Below are positions 47,883-56,486 of a stretch of DNA of 64,000 bases, piece by piece (the first letter of the stretch is position 1; each line of letters opens with the position of its first letter). The stretch spans positions 2,701,501 through 2,765,500 of the forward strand of contig NZ_CP156079.1 of assembly GCF_040892545.1 (NCBI RefSeq), in the 5' to 3' direction. The translations under genes were made by a program, and so were the position numbers. The notes beneath the pieces are model-generated. The model was not told the origin of the DNA, made no database searches, and saw only the letters and a program-made list of their open reading frames with translations. The stretch is from Paracidovorax avenae. Lineage in GTDB: Bacteria; Pseudomonadota; Gammaproteobacteria; Burkholderiales; Burkholderiaceae_C.

Positions 47883-49778
47883 ATGCCATTGCGTTCCACC
47901 CTCGACTTCCTGCTCCACGACTGGCTCGATGCCGCCGCGCTCACGCAGCGGGAGCGATTCGCCGACCATTCGCGCGAAACCTTCGACGCCGTGCTCGACA
48001 CCTGCGAGCGCATTGCCCGGGAGAAATACGCCCCGTTCAACCGCCTTGTGGACACCGAGGAGCCGCGCATGGAAGACGGGCGCGTCGTGCTGCCCCGCGC
48101 CACGCACGAAGCACGCAGGGCCTATGCCGAGTCGGGCATGCTGAGCGCGGCCCAGGATTACGCCATCGGCGGCATGCAGTTGCCCTACACCCTGGAGGCT
48201 GCGGCCAACAGCTTCTTCGCGGAGGCGTCGATCAGCATCGGCTCCAACCTGCTCACTGTCGGCAACGCCAACCTGCTCATGGTGCACGGCACCGAGGCCC
48301 AGCGCGAAGTCTTCGCCCTCAACGAATTCAACGGGCGCTGGTCCGGCACCATGTGCCTCTCCGAGCCCCAGGCAGGCTCCTCGCTCTCCGACATCGCCAC
48401 GCGCGCCGTGCCTGATGGAGACGATTTCGAGTCCGATCCGCTCGGCCCGCGCTACCGCCTGGCCGGCAACAAGATGTGGATTTCCTCCGGCGACCACGAG
48501 ATGACCGAGAACATCGTCCACCTCGTGCTGGCCAAGATCCCCGGGCCGGACGGCCGCCCGGTGCCCGGCGTGAAGGGTATTTCGCTCTTCATCGTGCCCA
48601 AGCATCTGGTGGACCGCTCCGGGCAGCTCACCGGCGAGCGCAACGATGTGGCTTTGGCGGGCCTCAACCACAAGCTCGGCTGGCGGGGCACCACCAACAC
48701 GCTGCTCAATTTCGGGGAGGGCACGTACCCCGTGCGGGCAGGGCAGGGGCCGGGCGGGCTGGACGGCCGCGGCGCGGGCGCCATCGGCTACCGGGTGGGC
48801 GGGCCGGGCGACGGCCTGAAGTGCATGTTCCACATGATGAACGAGGCACGCATCGGCATCGGCATGGCCGCCACCATGCTCGGCCTGGCCGGCTACCGCG
48901 CGAGCCTGCAGTACGCCAAGGACCGCACCCAGGGCCGGCCGATCGTGCCGCGCTCGGCAGCGGGCGACGGCAAGGCCGGCAAGGACGCCTCCGCGCCGCC
49001 CGTGCGCCTCATCGAGCACGCCGACATCCGGCGCATGCTGCTGGCGCAGAAGAGCTACGGCGAAGGCGCGCTGGCCCTCAACCTCTACTGCGCGCGCCTC
49101 GTGGACGAGCAGCACACGGGCAGCCCGGATGCCGCCGACGAGGCGCGGCTGCTGCTGGAGGTGCTCACGCCCATCGCCAAGAGCTGGCCCAGCGAATGGT
49201 GCCTGGAAGCCAACTCCCTGGCCATCCAGATCCACGGCGGCTACGGCTACACGCGCGACTTCCCGGTGGAGCAGTACTGGCGCGACAACCGCCTCAACAT
49301 GATCCACGAAGGCACGCACGGCATCCAGGCGATGGACCTGCTGGGCCGCAAGGTGGTCATGGAAGGGGGGCGCGGCCTGCAACTGCTTGCCGGGCGCGTG
49401 AACGCCACCATCCAGCGCGCCATGGAGCAGCCCGAACTTGCCGCGCATGCCAATGAGCTGGCCCGCGCGCTGTCCGAAGTCGGCGCGGCCACCAAGGCGG
49501 CCTGGGCCACGGGCGAACCTGCCGAGGCCCTGGCCAACGCCGTGCCCTACATGCAGGCGGCCGGGCACATGGTGCTGGCCTGGATATGGCTGGACATCGC
49601 GGTCGCCGTGCTCGCCCGGGCTGCGGCGTCTGCGTCGCCCCTGGCAGCCGACGACACGGGCCGGCTGGGTGCCATGCGCTATTTCTTCCGCTATGAGCTG
49701 CCCAGGATCGGGGCCTGGCTGAACGTCGTCCGCACCCGCGACATGACCTGTGTGGAGATGCCTGAAAATGGATTCTGA
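47883..49778 (+). CDS. Acyl-CoA dehydrogenase
   Basis: The 631-residue flavoenzyme starts at the ATG at 47883; a longer in-frame reading is less likely. It is longer than the usual 380-400 residues and belongs to the long FadE12/AcdA-like group with a C-terminal extension. FAD/substrate strings are GTMCLSEPQAGSSLSDI, KMWISSGDHEM, MMNEARIGIGMAATMLG and QIHGGYGYTRDFPVEQYWRD. The C-terminal 130 residues are a helical domain. It catalyses the first beta-oxidation step and follows fadB, thiolase and thioesterase genes. Confidence 0.92.
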   Translation: MPLRSTLDFLLHDWLDAAALTQRERFADHSRETFDAVLDTCERIAREKYAPFNRLVDTEEPRMEDGRVVLPRATHEARRAYAESGMLSAAQDYAIGGMQLPYTLEAAANSFFAEASISIGSNLLTVGNANLLMVHGTEAQREVFALNEFNGRWSGTMCLSEPQAGSSLSDIATRAVPDGDDFESDPLGPRYRLAGNKMWISSGDHEMTENIVHLVLAKIPGPDGRPVPGVKGISLFIVPKHLVDRSGQLTGERNDVALAGLNHKLGWRGTTNTLLNFGEGTYPVRAGQGPGGLDGRGAGAIGYRVGGPGDGLKCMFHMMNEARIGIGMAATMLGLAGYRASLQYAKDRTQGRPIVPRSAAGDGKAGKDASAPPVRLIEHADIRRMLLAQKSYGEGALALNLYCARLVDEQHTGSPDAADEARLLLEVLTPIAKSWPSEWCLEANSLAIQIHGGYGYTRDFPVEQYWRDNRLNMIHEGTHGIQAMDLLGRKVVMEGGRGLQLLAGRVNATIQRAMEQPELAAHANELARALSEVGAATKAAWATGEPAEALANAVPYMQAAGHMVLAWIWLDIAVAVLARAAASASPLAADDTGRLGAMRYFFRYELPRIGAWLNVVRTRDMTCVEMPENGF

Positions 49779-49853
49779 TCGCTGCAGCCGGCTGCGCGCG
49801 ATGATGGAGTTCGCGCCTCCCCATGGTTCATGGGAAGGGCGTTGTCTGCTCCG

Positions 49854-50531
49854 TCAGTCGCTTCGGTAACCTGAATGATGGTAGCTTTTTCTTTTCGGCA
49901 AGCCGTGTTCCGCCCTGACCGAGTTTTCAGAAGGTTCACCGGTTGCCGAATATTTATATTCTCCGAGTCCGACCGCTCGCAACTCTTCTTTGCCAGCAGG
50001 TGATTCAGGGTCGGTGGGATCACCGGAATTTCCTATCCAGGTACCGGCCATCATGTGTTTGGCATGCACGAGTTCATGGGCCAGAAGGCTCACCTTGTCC
50101 GTATGGCTGGCGCACGGGCCCGTGGGGTCTCCATCCGGGTCCAGTCCCATACTGGTCTGATGTGCTGTCCAGGATACCAGCGCGCTCGAGCCTTCATTGG
50201 GGCCGCTGCGGGTCTTGATGGCATACCGCTCCTCGGCAATTTCATTGATCTTGCTGAAACTGGTTGCGTTGGAGTGCCTTTCCAACTGATGGCGGGACAG
50301 CACGCCTTGCGCGCGCGGCCCTGCTCTGGAGGGCTCCATTTCGTGAATGGTGAGCTTGTGGTTCCGCCTGTCGCCGATCTCTGCCAGTTCTCTGAGCAAC
50401 TGGCCGCCTGAAGGGCGGGACTGAATGGCATGCAGATGGACGTTCACTTCAGCGGTGAATCTTTGCAGCTCGCGTTCTTCGTTTCGAATGCTCTGAGCGT
50501 AAATATTTCTGTAATTTGTTTCTATGGGCAT
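49854..50531 (-). CDS. Type III effector, XopG/HopH1 family (peptidase M91-like)
   Basis: This 225-residue protein carries the zinc protease motif HELVHAKH at 152-159 (His152, Glu153, His156) with KEELRAVGL at 181-189 supplying the probable third ligand. PSENSVRAEHGLP near 200-212 and LLRELAEIGDRRNHKLTIHE match my memory of Pseudomonas HopH1 and Xanthomonas XopG; NleD is a relative. There is no Sec signal, and the N-terminus is polar, as expected for a type III substrate. The gene is visibly AT-richer than its neighbours. A PIP box lies 66 bases upstream. It is a likely horizontal gain between housekeeping catabolic genes. Confidence 0.88.
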   Translation of the reverse strand: MPIETNYRNIYAQSIRNEERELQRFTAEVNVHLHAIQSRPSGGQLLRELAEIGDRRNHKLTIHEMEPSRAGPRAQGVLSRHQLERHSNATSFSKINEIAEERYAIKTRSGPNEGSSALVSWTAHQTSMGLDPDGDPTGPCASHTDKVSLLAHELVHAKHMMAGTWIGNSGDPTDPESPAGKEELRAVGLGEYKYSATGEPSENSVRAEHGLPKRKSYHHSGYRSD

Positions 50532-50596
50532 ATGTCAGCCTGACAGTCTGGTTAATCCTATTCTCGATATGTCCGGGCATGAACGGCTGAACCGCG

Positions 50597-50621
50597 ACGA
50601 ATGGATTGAATGCCAGGCGAA
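50597..50621 (-). promoter_or_regulatory. PIP box upstream of the type III effector gene
   Basis: Read on the minus strand, TTCGC at 50621-50617, 15 bases, then TTCGT at 50601-50597 exactly match the plant-inducible promoter consensus TTCGB-N15-TTCGB. TAGGAT about 36 bases downstream could be the -10 (TANNNT). In Acidovorax, Ralstonia and Xanthomonas such boxes are bound by HrpX/HrpB-type activators. Confidence 0.85.
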
Positions 50622-50808
50622 GCGATCTTCCTGATTGCAGTGCACGGTGCGGTGGTTCCTGAGTGGATTCCCTACCGTCCCACCAATCTTCGCGCTGCCA
50701 TTGGGCACGGGCCCGACAATCACTCTCGCGACAATGCCATCCATTCGGCCCTCCCATAATGGCCCGGCACATCAATCCGCATCCCATTACTCCAGGAGAC
50801 GCATACCC

Positions 50809-51600
50809 ATGACCCGCACGGTCCAGCAACTTTTCGACCTTTCCGGCAAGACCGCCCTCGTCACTGGCGGCTCGCGCGGCCTCGGGCTGCAGCTGGCCCA
50901 GGCGCTGGGCGAGGCGGGCGCGAAGATCATGCTGACGTCCCGCAAGGCGGCCGACCTGGAGGAGTCCGCTGCCACGCTGCAGGCCGCGGGCATCGATGCG
51001 CGCTGGATCGCCGCCGACTGCGGGCAGGAGGCCGACATCCAGCGCCTCGCGCAGGAAACGCTGCAGCGCATGGGCGATATCGACATCCTCGTGAACAATG
51101 CCGGTGCCAGCTGGGGCGCTCCCGCCGAGGACCATCCCACCGCGGCGTGGGACAAGGTCATGAACCTCAACGTGCGCGGCTACTTCCTGCTGTCGCAGGC
51201 CATCGCCAAGCAAAGCATGATCCCGCGCCGCAGCGGCCGCATCATCAATGTGGCCTCCATCGCAGGGCTGGGCGGCAACCCCGTCCAGATGAAGACCATC
51301 GCCTACAACACCTCCAAGGGTGCAGTGATCAACTTCACGCGTGCGCTGGCGGCGGAGTGGGGCGTCCACGGTATCAATGTCAACGCCATCTGCCCGGGCT
51401 TCTTCAAGACCAAGATGGCCTCGGTGCTCATCGAGACCCTGGGCGAGCAGAAGATGGCAGAGCACGCGCCGCTGCGCCGCCTGGGCGACGAGGAAGACCT
51501 CAAGGGCCTGTGCCTGCTCTACGCCTCGGATGCCGGCAAGCACATCACCGGCCAGTGGATGGCCGTCGATGGCGGCGTCAGCGTGGTGACCGGAGGCTGA
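50809..51600 (+). CDS. Short-chain dehydrogenase/reductase
   Basis: The 263-residue SDR starts at the ATG behind CCAGGAGACGC. The cofactor motif is TGGSRGLG near residues 19-26, NNAG follows near 100, and the active site has Ser and YNTSKGA (YxxxK). The C-terminal GQWMAVDGGVSVV is typical of classical SDRs. The Arg after TGGS suggests NADP preference. The substrate is unknown. It is the first gene of a run of catabolic genes after the effector. Confidence 0.88.
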   Translation: MTRTVQQLFDLSGKTALVTGGSRGLGLQLAQALGEAGAKIMLTSRKAADLEESAATLQAAGIDARWIAADCGQEADIQRLAQETLQRMGDIDILVNNAGASWGAPAEDHPTAAWDKVMNLNVRGYFLLSQAIAKQSMIPRRSGRIINVASIAGLGGNPVQMKTIAYNTSKGAVINFTRALAAEWGVHGINVNAICPGFFKTKMASVLIETLGEQKMAEHAPLRRLGDEEDLKGLCLLYASDAGKHITGQWMAVDGGVSVVTGG

Positions 51601-51697
51601 GGCTGTACAGCGCACGGCACAGTGCAACGCCTGCATCGCTGCGGCGACTGCGTTCGCTATGCTGGCAGCTTCCCCAGATCCTGATGGAGTGTTCCCC

Positions 51698-52114
51698 GTG
51701 TTGAGCTTCGGCGCCGAAATTCCCTTTGTCAGCCACCTCGGCTTCACCCTGCACCATATGCAGGGCGGAGAATCCGAACTGCACTACACCGCGCAGCCGG
51801 ACCACCTGAATTCCTTCGGCGTCACCCACGGCGGCGCCACCATGACCCTGATGGATGTCGCCATGGCCACGGCGGCCCGCAGCGACATACCGCCCGACAT
51901 CGGCGTGGTCACCATCGAGATGAAGACCAGCTTCATGCAGGCGGCCCGCGGGCCGCTGGTGGCGCGGGGCCGGCTCCTGCACCGCACGACCGCGCTCGCG
52001 TTCACGGAAGCCAGCATCTACGACGCCGAAGGCCGCCTCTGCAGCCACGGCACCGGTACCTTCAAGTACATGAAGCGGCCCGCACAGCCCGCGGCATCGG
52101 TTCCCACCGACTGA
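51698..52114 (+). CDS. PaaI-type thioesterase
   Basis: The 138-residue hotdog protein is taken from a GTG at 51698 with GGAG upstream; an ATG at 51659 would add 13 residues. NSFGVTHGGATMTLMDVAMA carries the HGG motif and the catalytic acidic residue, and VVTIEMKTSFMQAARGPL follows. It probably hydrolyses acyl- or aryl-CoA. The neighbouring SDR and MDR suggest one catabolic or detoxifying unit. Confidence 0.85.
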   Translation: MLSFGAEIPFVSHLGFTLHHMQGGESELHYTAQPDHLNSFGVTHGGATMTLMDVAMATAARSDIPPDIGVVTIEMKTSFMQAARGPLVARGRLLHRTTALAFTEASIYDAEGRLCSHGTGTFKYMKRPAQPAASVPTD

Positions 52115-52173
52115 CCCGTCACCCGCGCCGCCATCCACGCCTATCCGTTTTCCCGAACACAAGGAGATACCCC

Positions 52174-53190
52174 ATGCCACGCAACCAGCAGATCCTCCTG
52201 GACAACCGTCCGCAGGGCGAAGCCAGCACCGGCAACTTCAAGCTCGTCGCCACCGACACGCCCGCGCTGCAGGACGGCCAGGTGCTCGTGCGCCACCATT
52301 ACCTGAGCCTGGACCCGTACATGCGCGGCCGCATGAACGACAGCAAGAGCTACGCCGCGTCCCAGCCCCTGGGCGAAGTCATGATCGGCGGCACCGTCGG
52401 CGAAGTGGCGGAAAGCCGCCACCCCAAGTTCGCCGTGGGCGACAAGGTCGTCGGCATGGGCGGCTGGCAGGAGTGGAGCGTGGTGGACGGCAACGCTCCC
52501 GGCATGCTGCGCAAGGTGGACACCACCCACGTGCCGCTGTCGCACTACCTCGGCGCGGTGGGCATGCCCGGCGTGACCGCCTGGTACGGCCTCGTGAAGA
52601 TCATCGAACCCAAGGCCGGCGAGACCATGGTGGTAAGCGCCGCCTCGGGTGCCGTGGGCAGCGCCTTCGGTGCCCTTGCCAAGGCACGCGGCTGCCGCGT
52701 GGTGGGCATTGCCGGCGGCCCTGAAAAGTGCCGCTATGTGACCGAGGAACTGGGTTTCGATGCCTGCATCGACCACCGCGAGCACGGCGACCTCAAGAGC
52801 ATGTCCCAGGCCCTGAAGCAGGCCTGCCCCCAGGGCATCGACGGCTACTTCGAAAATGTCGGCGGCTACATCCTCGATGCCGTGCTGCTGCGCGCGAACG
52901 CCTTCGCGCGCGTGGCCATCTGCGGGATGATCGCCGGCTACGACGGCCAGCCCCTGCCGCTGCAGAACCCGGCCCTCATCCTGATCAACCGCATGAAGGT
53001 GCAGGGCTTCATCGTCAGCGAGCACATGGAGATCTGGCCCGAGGCGCTCAAGGAACTGGGCGGGCTCGTCGGCTCGGGCAAGCTCCGCCCGCGCGAGACG
53101 ATCGCGGAGGGCATCGCCGCCGCGCCGGAAGCCTTTCTCGGCCTGCTCAAGGGCAAGAACTTCGGCAAGCAGCTGGTCAAGCTGGTCTGA
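52174..53190 (+). CDS. NADP-dependent medium-chain oxidoreductase (alkenal/curcumin reductase type)
   Basis: The 338-residue MDR-family protein has the opening SLDPYMRGRMNDSKSYAA shared by leukotriene B4 dehydrogenase, CurA and 2-alkenal reductases. The cofactor site is SAASGAVGSAFGALAKARGC (nucleotide-binding AASGAVG), and ENVGGYILDAVL is another family string. It has no zinc-binding Cys set. It reduces conjugated double bonds with NADPH in characterised relatives. Ribosome binding site is AAGGAG. Confidence 0.9.
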   Translation: MPRNQQILLDNRPQGEASTGNFKLVATDTPALQDGQVLVRHHYLSLDPYMRGRMNDSKSYAASQPLGEVMIGGTVGEVAESRHPKFAVGDKVVGMGGWQEWSVVDGNAPGMLRKVDTTHVPLSHYLGAVGMPGVTAWYGLVKIIEPKAGETMVVSAASGAVGSAFGALAKARGCRVVGIAGGPEKCRYVTEELGFDACIDHREHGDLKSMSQALKQACPQGIDGYFENVGGYILDAVLLRANAFARVAICGMIAGYDGQPLPLQNPALILINRMKVQGFIVSEHMEIWPEALKELGGLVGSGKLRPRETIAEGIAAAPEAFLGLLKGKNFGKQLVKLV

Positions 53191-53660
53191 TGGCCGCGTC
53201 CCTGCTATGGCACTGGTCCCGCTTCGACGATCTCGGCGTGCATGCGCTGCACGATGCGCTCGCCCTGCGCTGCCGCGTGTTCATCCTGGAGCAGGGCCCC
53301 TACCAGGACCCCGACGGTGCCGACAAGTGCGCGTGGCACCTGCTCGGGCGTGACGCCGGAGGGCACCTGCTGGCCTACCTGCGCGTGGTCGATCCCGGGG
53401 TGAAGTACATGGAGCCGGCCATCGGCCGCGTGGTCACGGCGCCCGAGGCCCGCGGCTCGGGCGCCGGCCGCCTGATCGTGCGCGAAGGCCTCGCGCGCTG
53501 CGCGGCCGCATGGCCGGGCAGGGCGGTGCGCATCAGTGCGCAGGCCCACCTGCAGCGCTTCTACCGCGAGGCCGGGTTCACCACGGTCTCGCCCGAATAC
53601 CTGGAGGACGGCATCCCCCACGTCGAGATGCTGTGGACGCCGACCTCCGCTCCGGCGTAA
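53190..53660 (+). CDS. GNAT N-acetyltransferase, ElaA type
   Basis: The 156-residue protein opens with WHWSRFDDLGVHALHDALAL and RCRVFILEQGPYQDPDG, the ElaA signature. The acetyl-CoA loop is IGRVVTAPEARGSGAGRLI. QAHLQRFYREAGFTTVSPEY completes the GNAT fold. The start overlaps the MDR stop by one base. The acetylated substrate is unknown. Confidence 0.87.
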   Translation: MAASLLWHWSRFDDLGVHALHDALALRCRVFILEQGPYQDPDGADKCAWHLLGRDAGGHLLAYLRVVDPGVKYMEPAIGRVVTAPEARGSGAGRLIVREGLARCAAAWPGRAVRISAQAHLQRFYREAGFTTVSPEYLEDGIPHVEMLWTPTSAPA

Positions 53661-53694
53661 CCTGCGCCTGCCCGGAAACCCACCAGGAGAAGCC

Positions 53695-54651
53695 ATGGCC
53701 CCGTCCCTGCCCGAACCCATCCTGCACCACTATCCCTCGTCGCCGTTCTCCGAAAAGATCCGGCTCGCCCTCGGCTTCAAGCAACTGGCCTGGAAGTCGG
53801 TGATCGTTCCCAGCATCGCGCCCAAGCCCGACGTGGTCGCGCTCACGGGCGGATACCGCCGCACGCCGTTCCTGCAGGTCGGCGCCGACATCTATTGCGA
53901 CACGGCCCTCATCTGCGACGTGCTGGAGCACCTGCAGCCCGAGCCGGTGCTGTATCCCCTGGCCCTCAAGGGCGTGTCCCGCGTGTTCGCCCAATGGTCG
54001 GATACGACCCTGTTCTGGGCCGCCATGGCCTACAACCTCCAGCCGCGGGGCGCGGCCGAGCTGTTCGCCAACCTGCCGCCCACGGCCGCCCAGGCCTTCG
54101 GTGCCGACCGCAAGGCCATGAGCGCCGGCATGAACCGCCTGCGCCCGCAGGATGCCACGGCCGCCTACCGCTCCTACCTGCGGCGCATCGCCCACATGGT
54201 CGAGGAGCACGACTACCTCTTCGGCGCAGAACCCTGCGTGGCCGATTTCGCCGCCTACCACCCGCTGTGGTTCACCCGGCAGTGCGTGCCGGTGATGGCC
54301 GACATCTTCAAGGCCACCCCCGCCGTGCTGGAATGGATGGACCGCATCGCCGCCATCGGCCATGGCCGCATGGAGAAATTCAGCGCCCAGGATGCCATCA
54401 CGGTGGCCGCCAGGGCGGAGCCGCTGCCGCTCGTGGACGACGTCTTCCAGGACGAGCACGGCATACCGCTGGGTGCGCACGTGTCGATCGCCGCGGAGAG
54501 CTTCGGCACCGAGCCGACCGAAGGCCGCCTCGTCGCCGCCACCCGCACGCGCTACACGCTGGCGCGCACCGACCCTCGCGCGGGCACGCTCCACGTGCAC
54601 TTCCCGCGCATCGGCTACACGCTCACTTCCACGGAGACAACCACACCATGA
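53695..54651 (+). CDS. Glutathione S-transferase family protein with C-terminal extension
   Basis: The 318-residue protein has a thioredoxin-fold N-domain: LHHYPSSPFSEKIRLALGFK with Ser in the active-site position, RTPFLQVGADIYCDTALI with the cis-Pro. A helical C-domain follows to about residue 215. About 100 further residues are unusual for a GST of 210-230. The extra part is rich in beta-prone segments. It may detoxify electrophiles, fitting the MDR next door. Its stop overlaps the next start. Confidence 0.85.
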   Translation: MAPSLPEPILHHYPSSPFSEKIRLALGFKQLAWKSVIVPSIAPKPDVVALTGGYRRTPFLQVGADIYCDTALICDVLEHLQPEPVLYPLALKGVSRVFAQWSDTTLFWAAMAYNLQPRGAAELFANLPPTAAQAFGADRKAMSAGMNRLRPQDATAAYRSYLRRIAHMVEEHDYLFGAEPCVADFAAYHPLWFTRQCVPVMADIFKATPAVLEWMDRIAAIGHGRMEKFSAQDAITVAARAEPLPLVDDVFQDEHGIPLGAHVSIAAESFGTEPTEGRLVAATRTRYTLARTDPRAGTLHVHFPRIGYTLTSTETTTP

Positions 54652-55553
54652 TCGAAGACTTCCAGGGCAAGACCGCCGTGCTCACCGGCGCCGGATCGGG
54701 GTTCGGGCTCGAATGCGCCCGCATCGGCGCGCAACGCGGCATGCGCCTCGTGCTGGTCGACGTGCAGCAGGACGCGCTGGACCGGGCCGAGGCCGAGATC
54801 CGGGCCGCCGGAGCCGACGTGCTGGCCAAGCGGGTGGATGTTTCCGACGCCGGGCAGATGGAGCGGCTCGCCTCCGACGTCCGGGAGCGTTTCGGCGCCC
54901 CGCATTTCGTCTTCAACAATGCCGGCGTGGGAGCCGGGGGGCTGGTGTGGGAAAACACCGTCGCCGACTGGAACTGGGTGCTCGGCGTGAACCTCATGGG
55001 CGTGGTGCATGGCGTGCGCCTCTTCACACCCATGATGCTCGATGCCGCACGGCAGGATCCGGCCTGGCGTGGCCACATCGTCAACACCGCCAGCATGGCC
55101 GGCCTGCTCACGCCCCCGAACATGGGCATCTACAACGTGAGCAAGCACGCCGTGGTGAGCCTTACCGAAACGCTGTACCAGGATCTGGCCCTGGTCACGG
55201 ACCAGATCAGCGCCAGCGTGCTCTGCCCGTATTTCGTACCCACCGGCATCGGCCGCAGCGAGCGCAACCGGCCGGACGCGGTGACCGCGCCCCCCACGCG
55301 CAGCCAGCTCATCGGCCAGGCCATGACCGACAAGGCCGTGGGCAGCGGCAAGGTCACGGCCGCCGAGGTGGCGCAGATGGTGTTCGACGGCATCTCCGCC
55401 AACCGCTTCTACCTCTTCAGCCATCCCCAGGCGCTGGGCAACGTGCAAAGCCGCATGGAAAGCATCGTCGGCGTTCGCAATCCTCCGGACCCGTTCCTGG
55501 AGCGCCCTGACATCGGCCTGCGCCTGCGCGAGCAACTGCGCGCATCGACCTGA
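54648..55553 (+). CDS. Short-chain dehydrogenase/reductase
   Basis: The 301-residue SDR has cofactor motif TGAGSGFG near residues 13-20, NNAGVGAGG and the active-site YNVSKHAV. VDVQQDALDRAEAEIRAAGA has an Asp after beta-2, which suggests NAD. The long C-terminal part reaches about residue 300. The substrate is unknown. It is translationally coupled to the GST upstream through ATGA. Confidence 0.88.
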   Translation: MIEDFQGKTAVLTGAGSGFGLECARIGAQRGMRLVLVDVQQDALDRAEAEIRAAGADVLAKRVDVSDAGQMERLASDVRERFGAPHFVFNNAGVGAGGLVWENTVADWNWVLGVNLMGVVHGVRLFTPMMLDAARQDPAWRGHIVNTASMAGLLTPPNMGIYNVSKHAVVSLTETLYQDLALVTDQISASVLCPYFVPTGIGRSERNRPDAVTAPPTRSQLIGQAMTDKAVGSGKVTAAEVAQMVFDGISANRFYLFSHPQALGNVQSRMESIVGVRNPPDPFLERPDIGLRLREQLRAST

Positions 55554-55600
55554 CACCCGCACCCTGTCCTGCCCTGGCGGTTGCCTCCCGCCCGGCCCCT

Positions 55601-56359
55601 TCAGCGCGGTGCGAGGCGGATGGCGCCGTCCAGCCGGATCACCTCGCCATTGAGCATGTCGTTCTCGAAGATGTGGCGGGCCAGGCGGGCATAGTCTTGC
55701 GGCGTGCCGAGCCGGCTCGGGAAGGGCACGCCTGCGGCCAGCGCGTCCTGCACCTCCTGCGGCATGCCGAACAGCATCGGCGTGCCGAAGATGCCGGGCG
55801 CGATCGTCATGTTGCGGATCCCGTTGCGCGCCAGGTCGCGCGCGATGGGTAGCGTCATGCCCACGATGCCGCCCTTGGATGCGGAATAGGCCGCCTGGCC
55901 GATCTGGCCGTCGTAGGCCGCCACGCTGGCCGTGGAAATCAGCACCCCGCGCTCGCCGGTGGACTCGGGCTCGTTGCGGGCCATGGCCTCGGCCGCGAGG
56001 CGGATCATGTTGAAGCTGCCGATCAGGTTCACCGTCACCGTCTTGGCGAACAGCGCCAGTCCATGGGCACCGTTCTTGCCCACCGTCTTCTCGGCGGGGG
56101 CGATGCCCGCGCAGTTGACCAGTCCCATCAGCTTGCCCTGCGCCACGGCCTGCGTCACCACCGCCTGGCCGTCGGCCTCGCTCGTCACGTCGCAGCGCAC
56201 GAAAGTGCCGCCGATATCGCGTGCCACGGCTTCGCCCTTGTCCGCCTGCATGTCCGCGACGACCACGCGGCCGCCTGCAGCGGCGAGCATGCGTGCCGTG
56301 CCTTCGCCCAGGCCCGACGCGCCGCCCGTGACGATGAATACCTTGCCCTGGATCTCCAT
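55601..56359 (-). CDS. 3-hydroxyacyl-CoA dehydrogenase type 2 (HSD17B10-like SDR)
   Basis: The 252-residue SDR starts at the ATG at 56359 behind AAGGAGACAG; a longer reading to 56401 would run through the operator. [45 protein letters not shown] and the C-terminal [17 protein letters not shown] closely resemble human HSD10. That enzyme oxidises 2-methyl-3-hydroxybutyryl-CoA in isoleucine breakdown. A LiuR-type palindrome in front supports a role in branched-chain amino acid or fatty acid catabolism. Confidence 0.92.
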   Translation of the reverse strand: MEIQGKVFIVTGGASGLGEGTARMLAAAGGRVVVADMQADKGEAVARDIGGTFVRCDVTSEADGQAVVTQAVAQGKLMGLVNCAGIAPAEKTVGKNGAHGLALFAKTVTVNLIGSFNMIRLAAEAMARNEPESTGERGVLISTASVAAYDGQIGQAAYSASKGGIVGMTLPIARDLARNGIRNMTIAPGIFGTPMLFGMPQEVQDALAAGVPFPSRLGTPQDYARLARHIFENDMLNGEVIRLDGAIRLAPR

Positions 56360-56385
56360 GGAACTGTCTCCTTGATGGTTTGACG

Positions 56386-56401
56386 TTGACGTAAACGTCA
56401 A
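56386..56401. promoter_or_regulatory. LiuR-like operator upstream of the HSD10-type gene
   Basis: TTGACGTAAACGTCAA has 7-bp perfect arms around a central AA. It lies 27 bases before the start codon at 56359. An additional TGACGT at 56381-56386 directly abuts it. LiuR, a MerR-type regulator of branched-chain amino acid degradation, binds sites of this TTGACGT/ACGTCAA type. Confidence 0.65.
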
Positions 56402-56431
56402 TTATGAACCAGGAAACAGCCACGCCACACG

Positions 56432-56461
56432 CACGAAAGCCCGGCAGGCCGGGCTTTCGTG
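56432..56461 (-). terminator. Hairpin at the 3' end of the iron-binding protein gene
   Basis: CACGAAAGCCCGG at 56432-56444 and CCGGGCTTTCGTG at 56449-56461 form a 13-bp perfect stem with a 4-base loop. It lies 26 bases after the stop codon at 56487. No T-tract lies beyond the stem, so termination may be partial. Confidence 0.72.
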
Positions 56462-56486
56462 GGGTGAGGGCGGCGCGGAACGCGGC

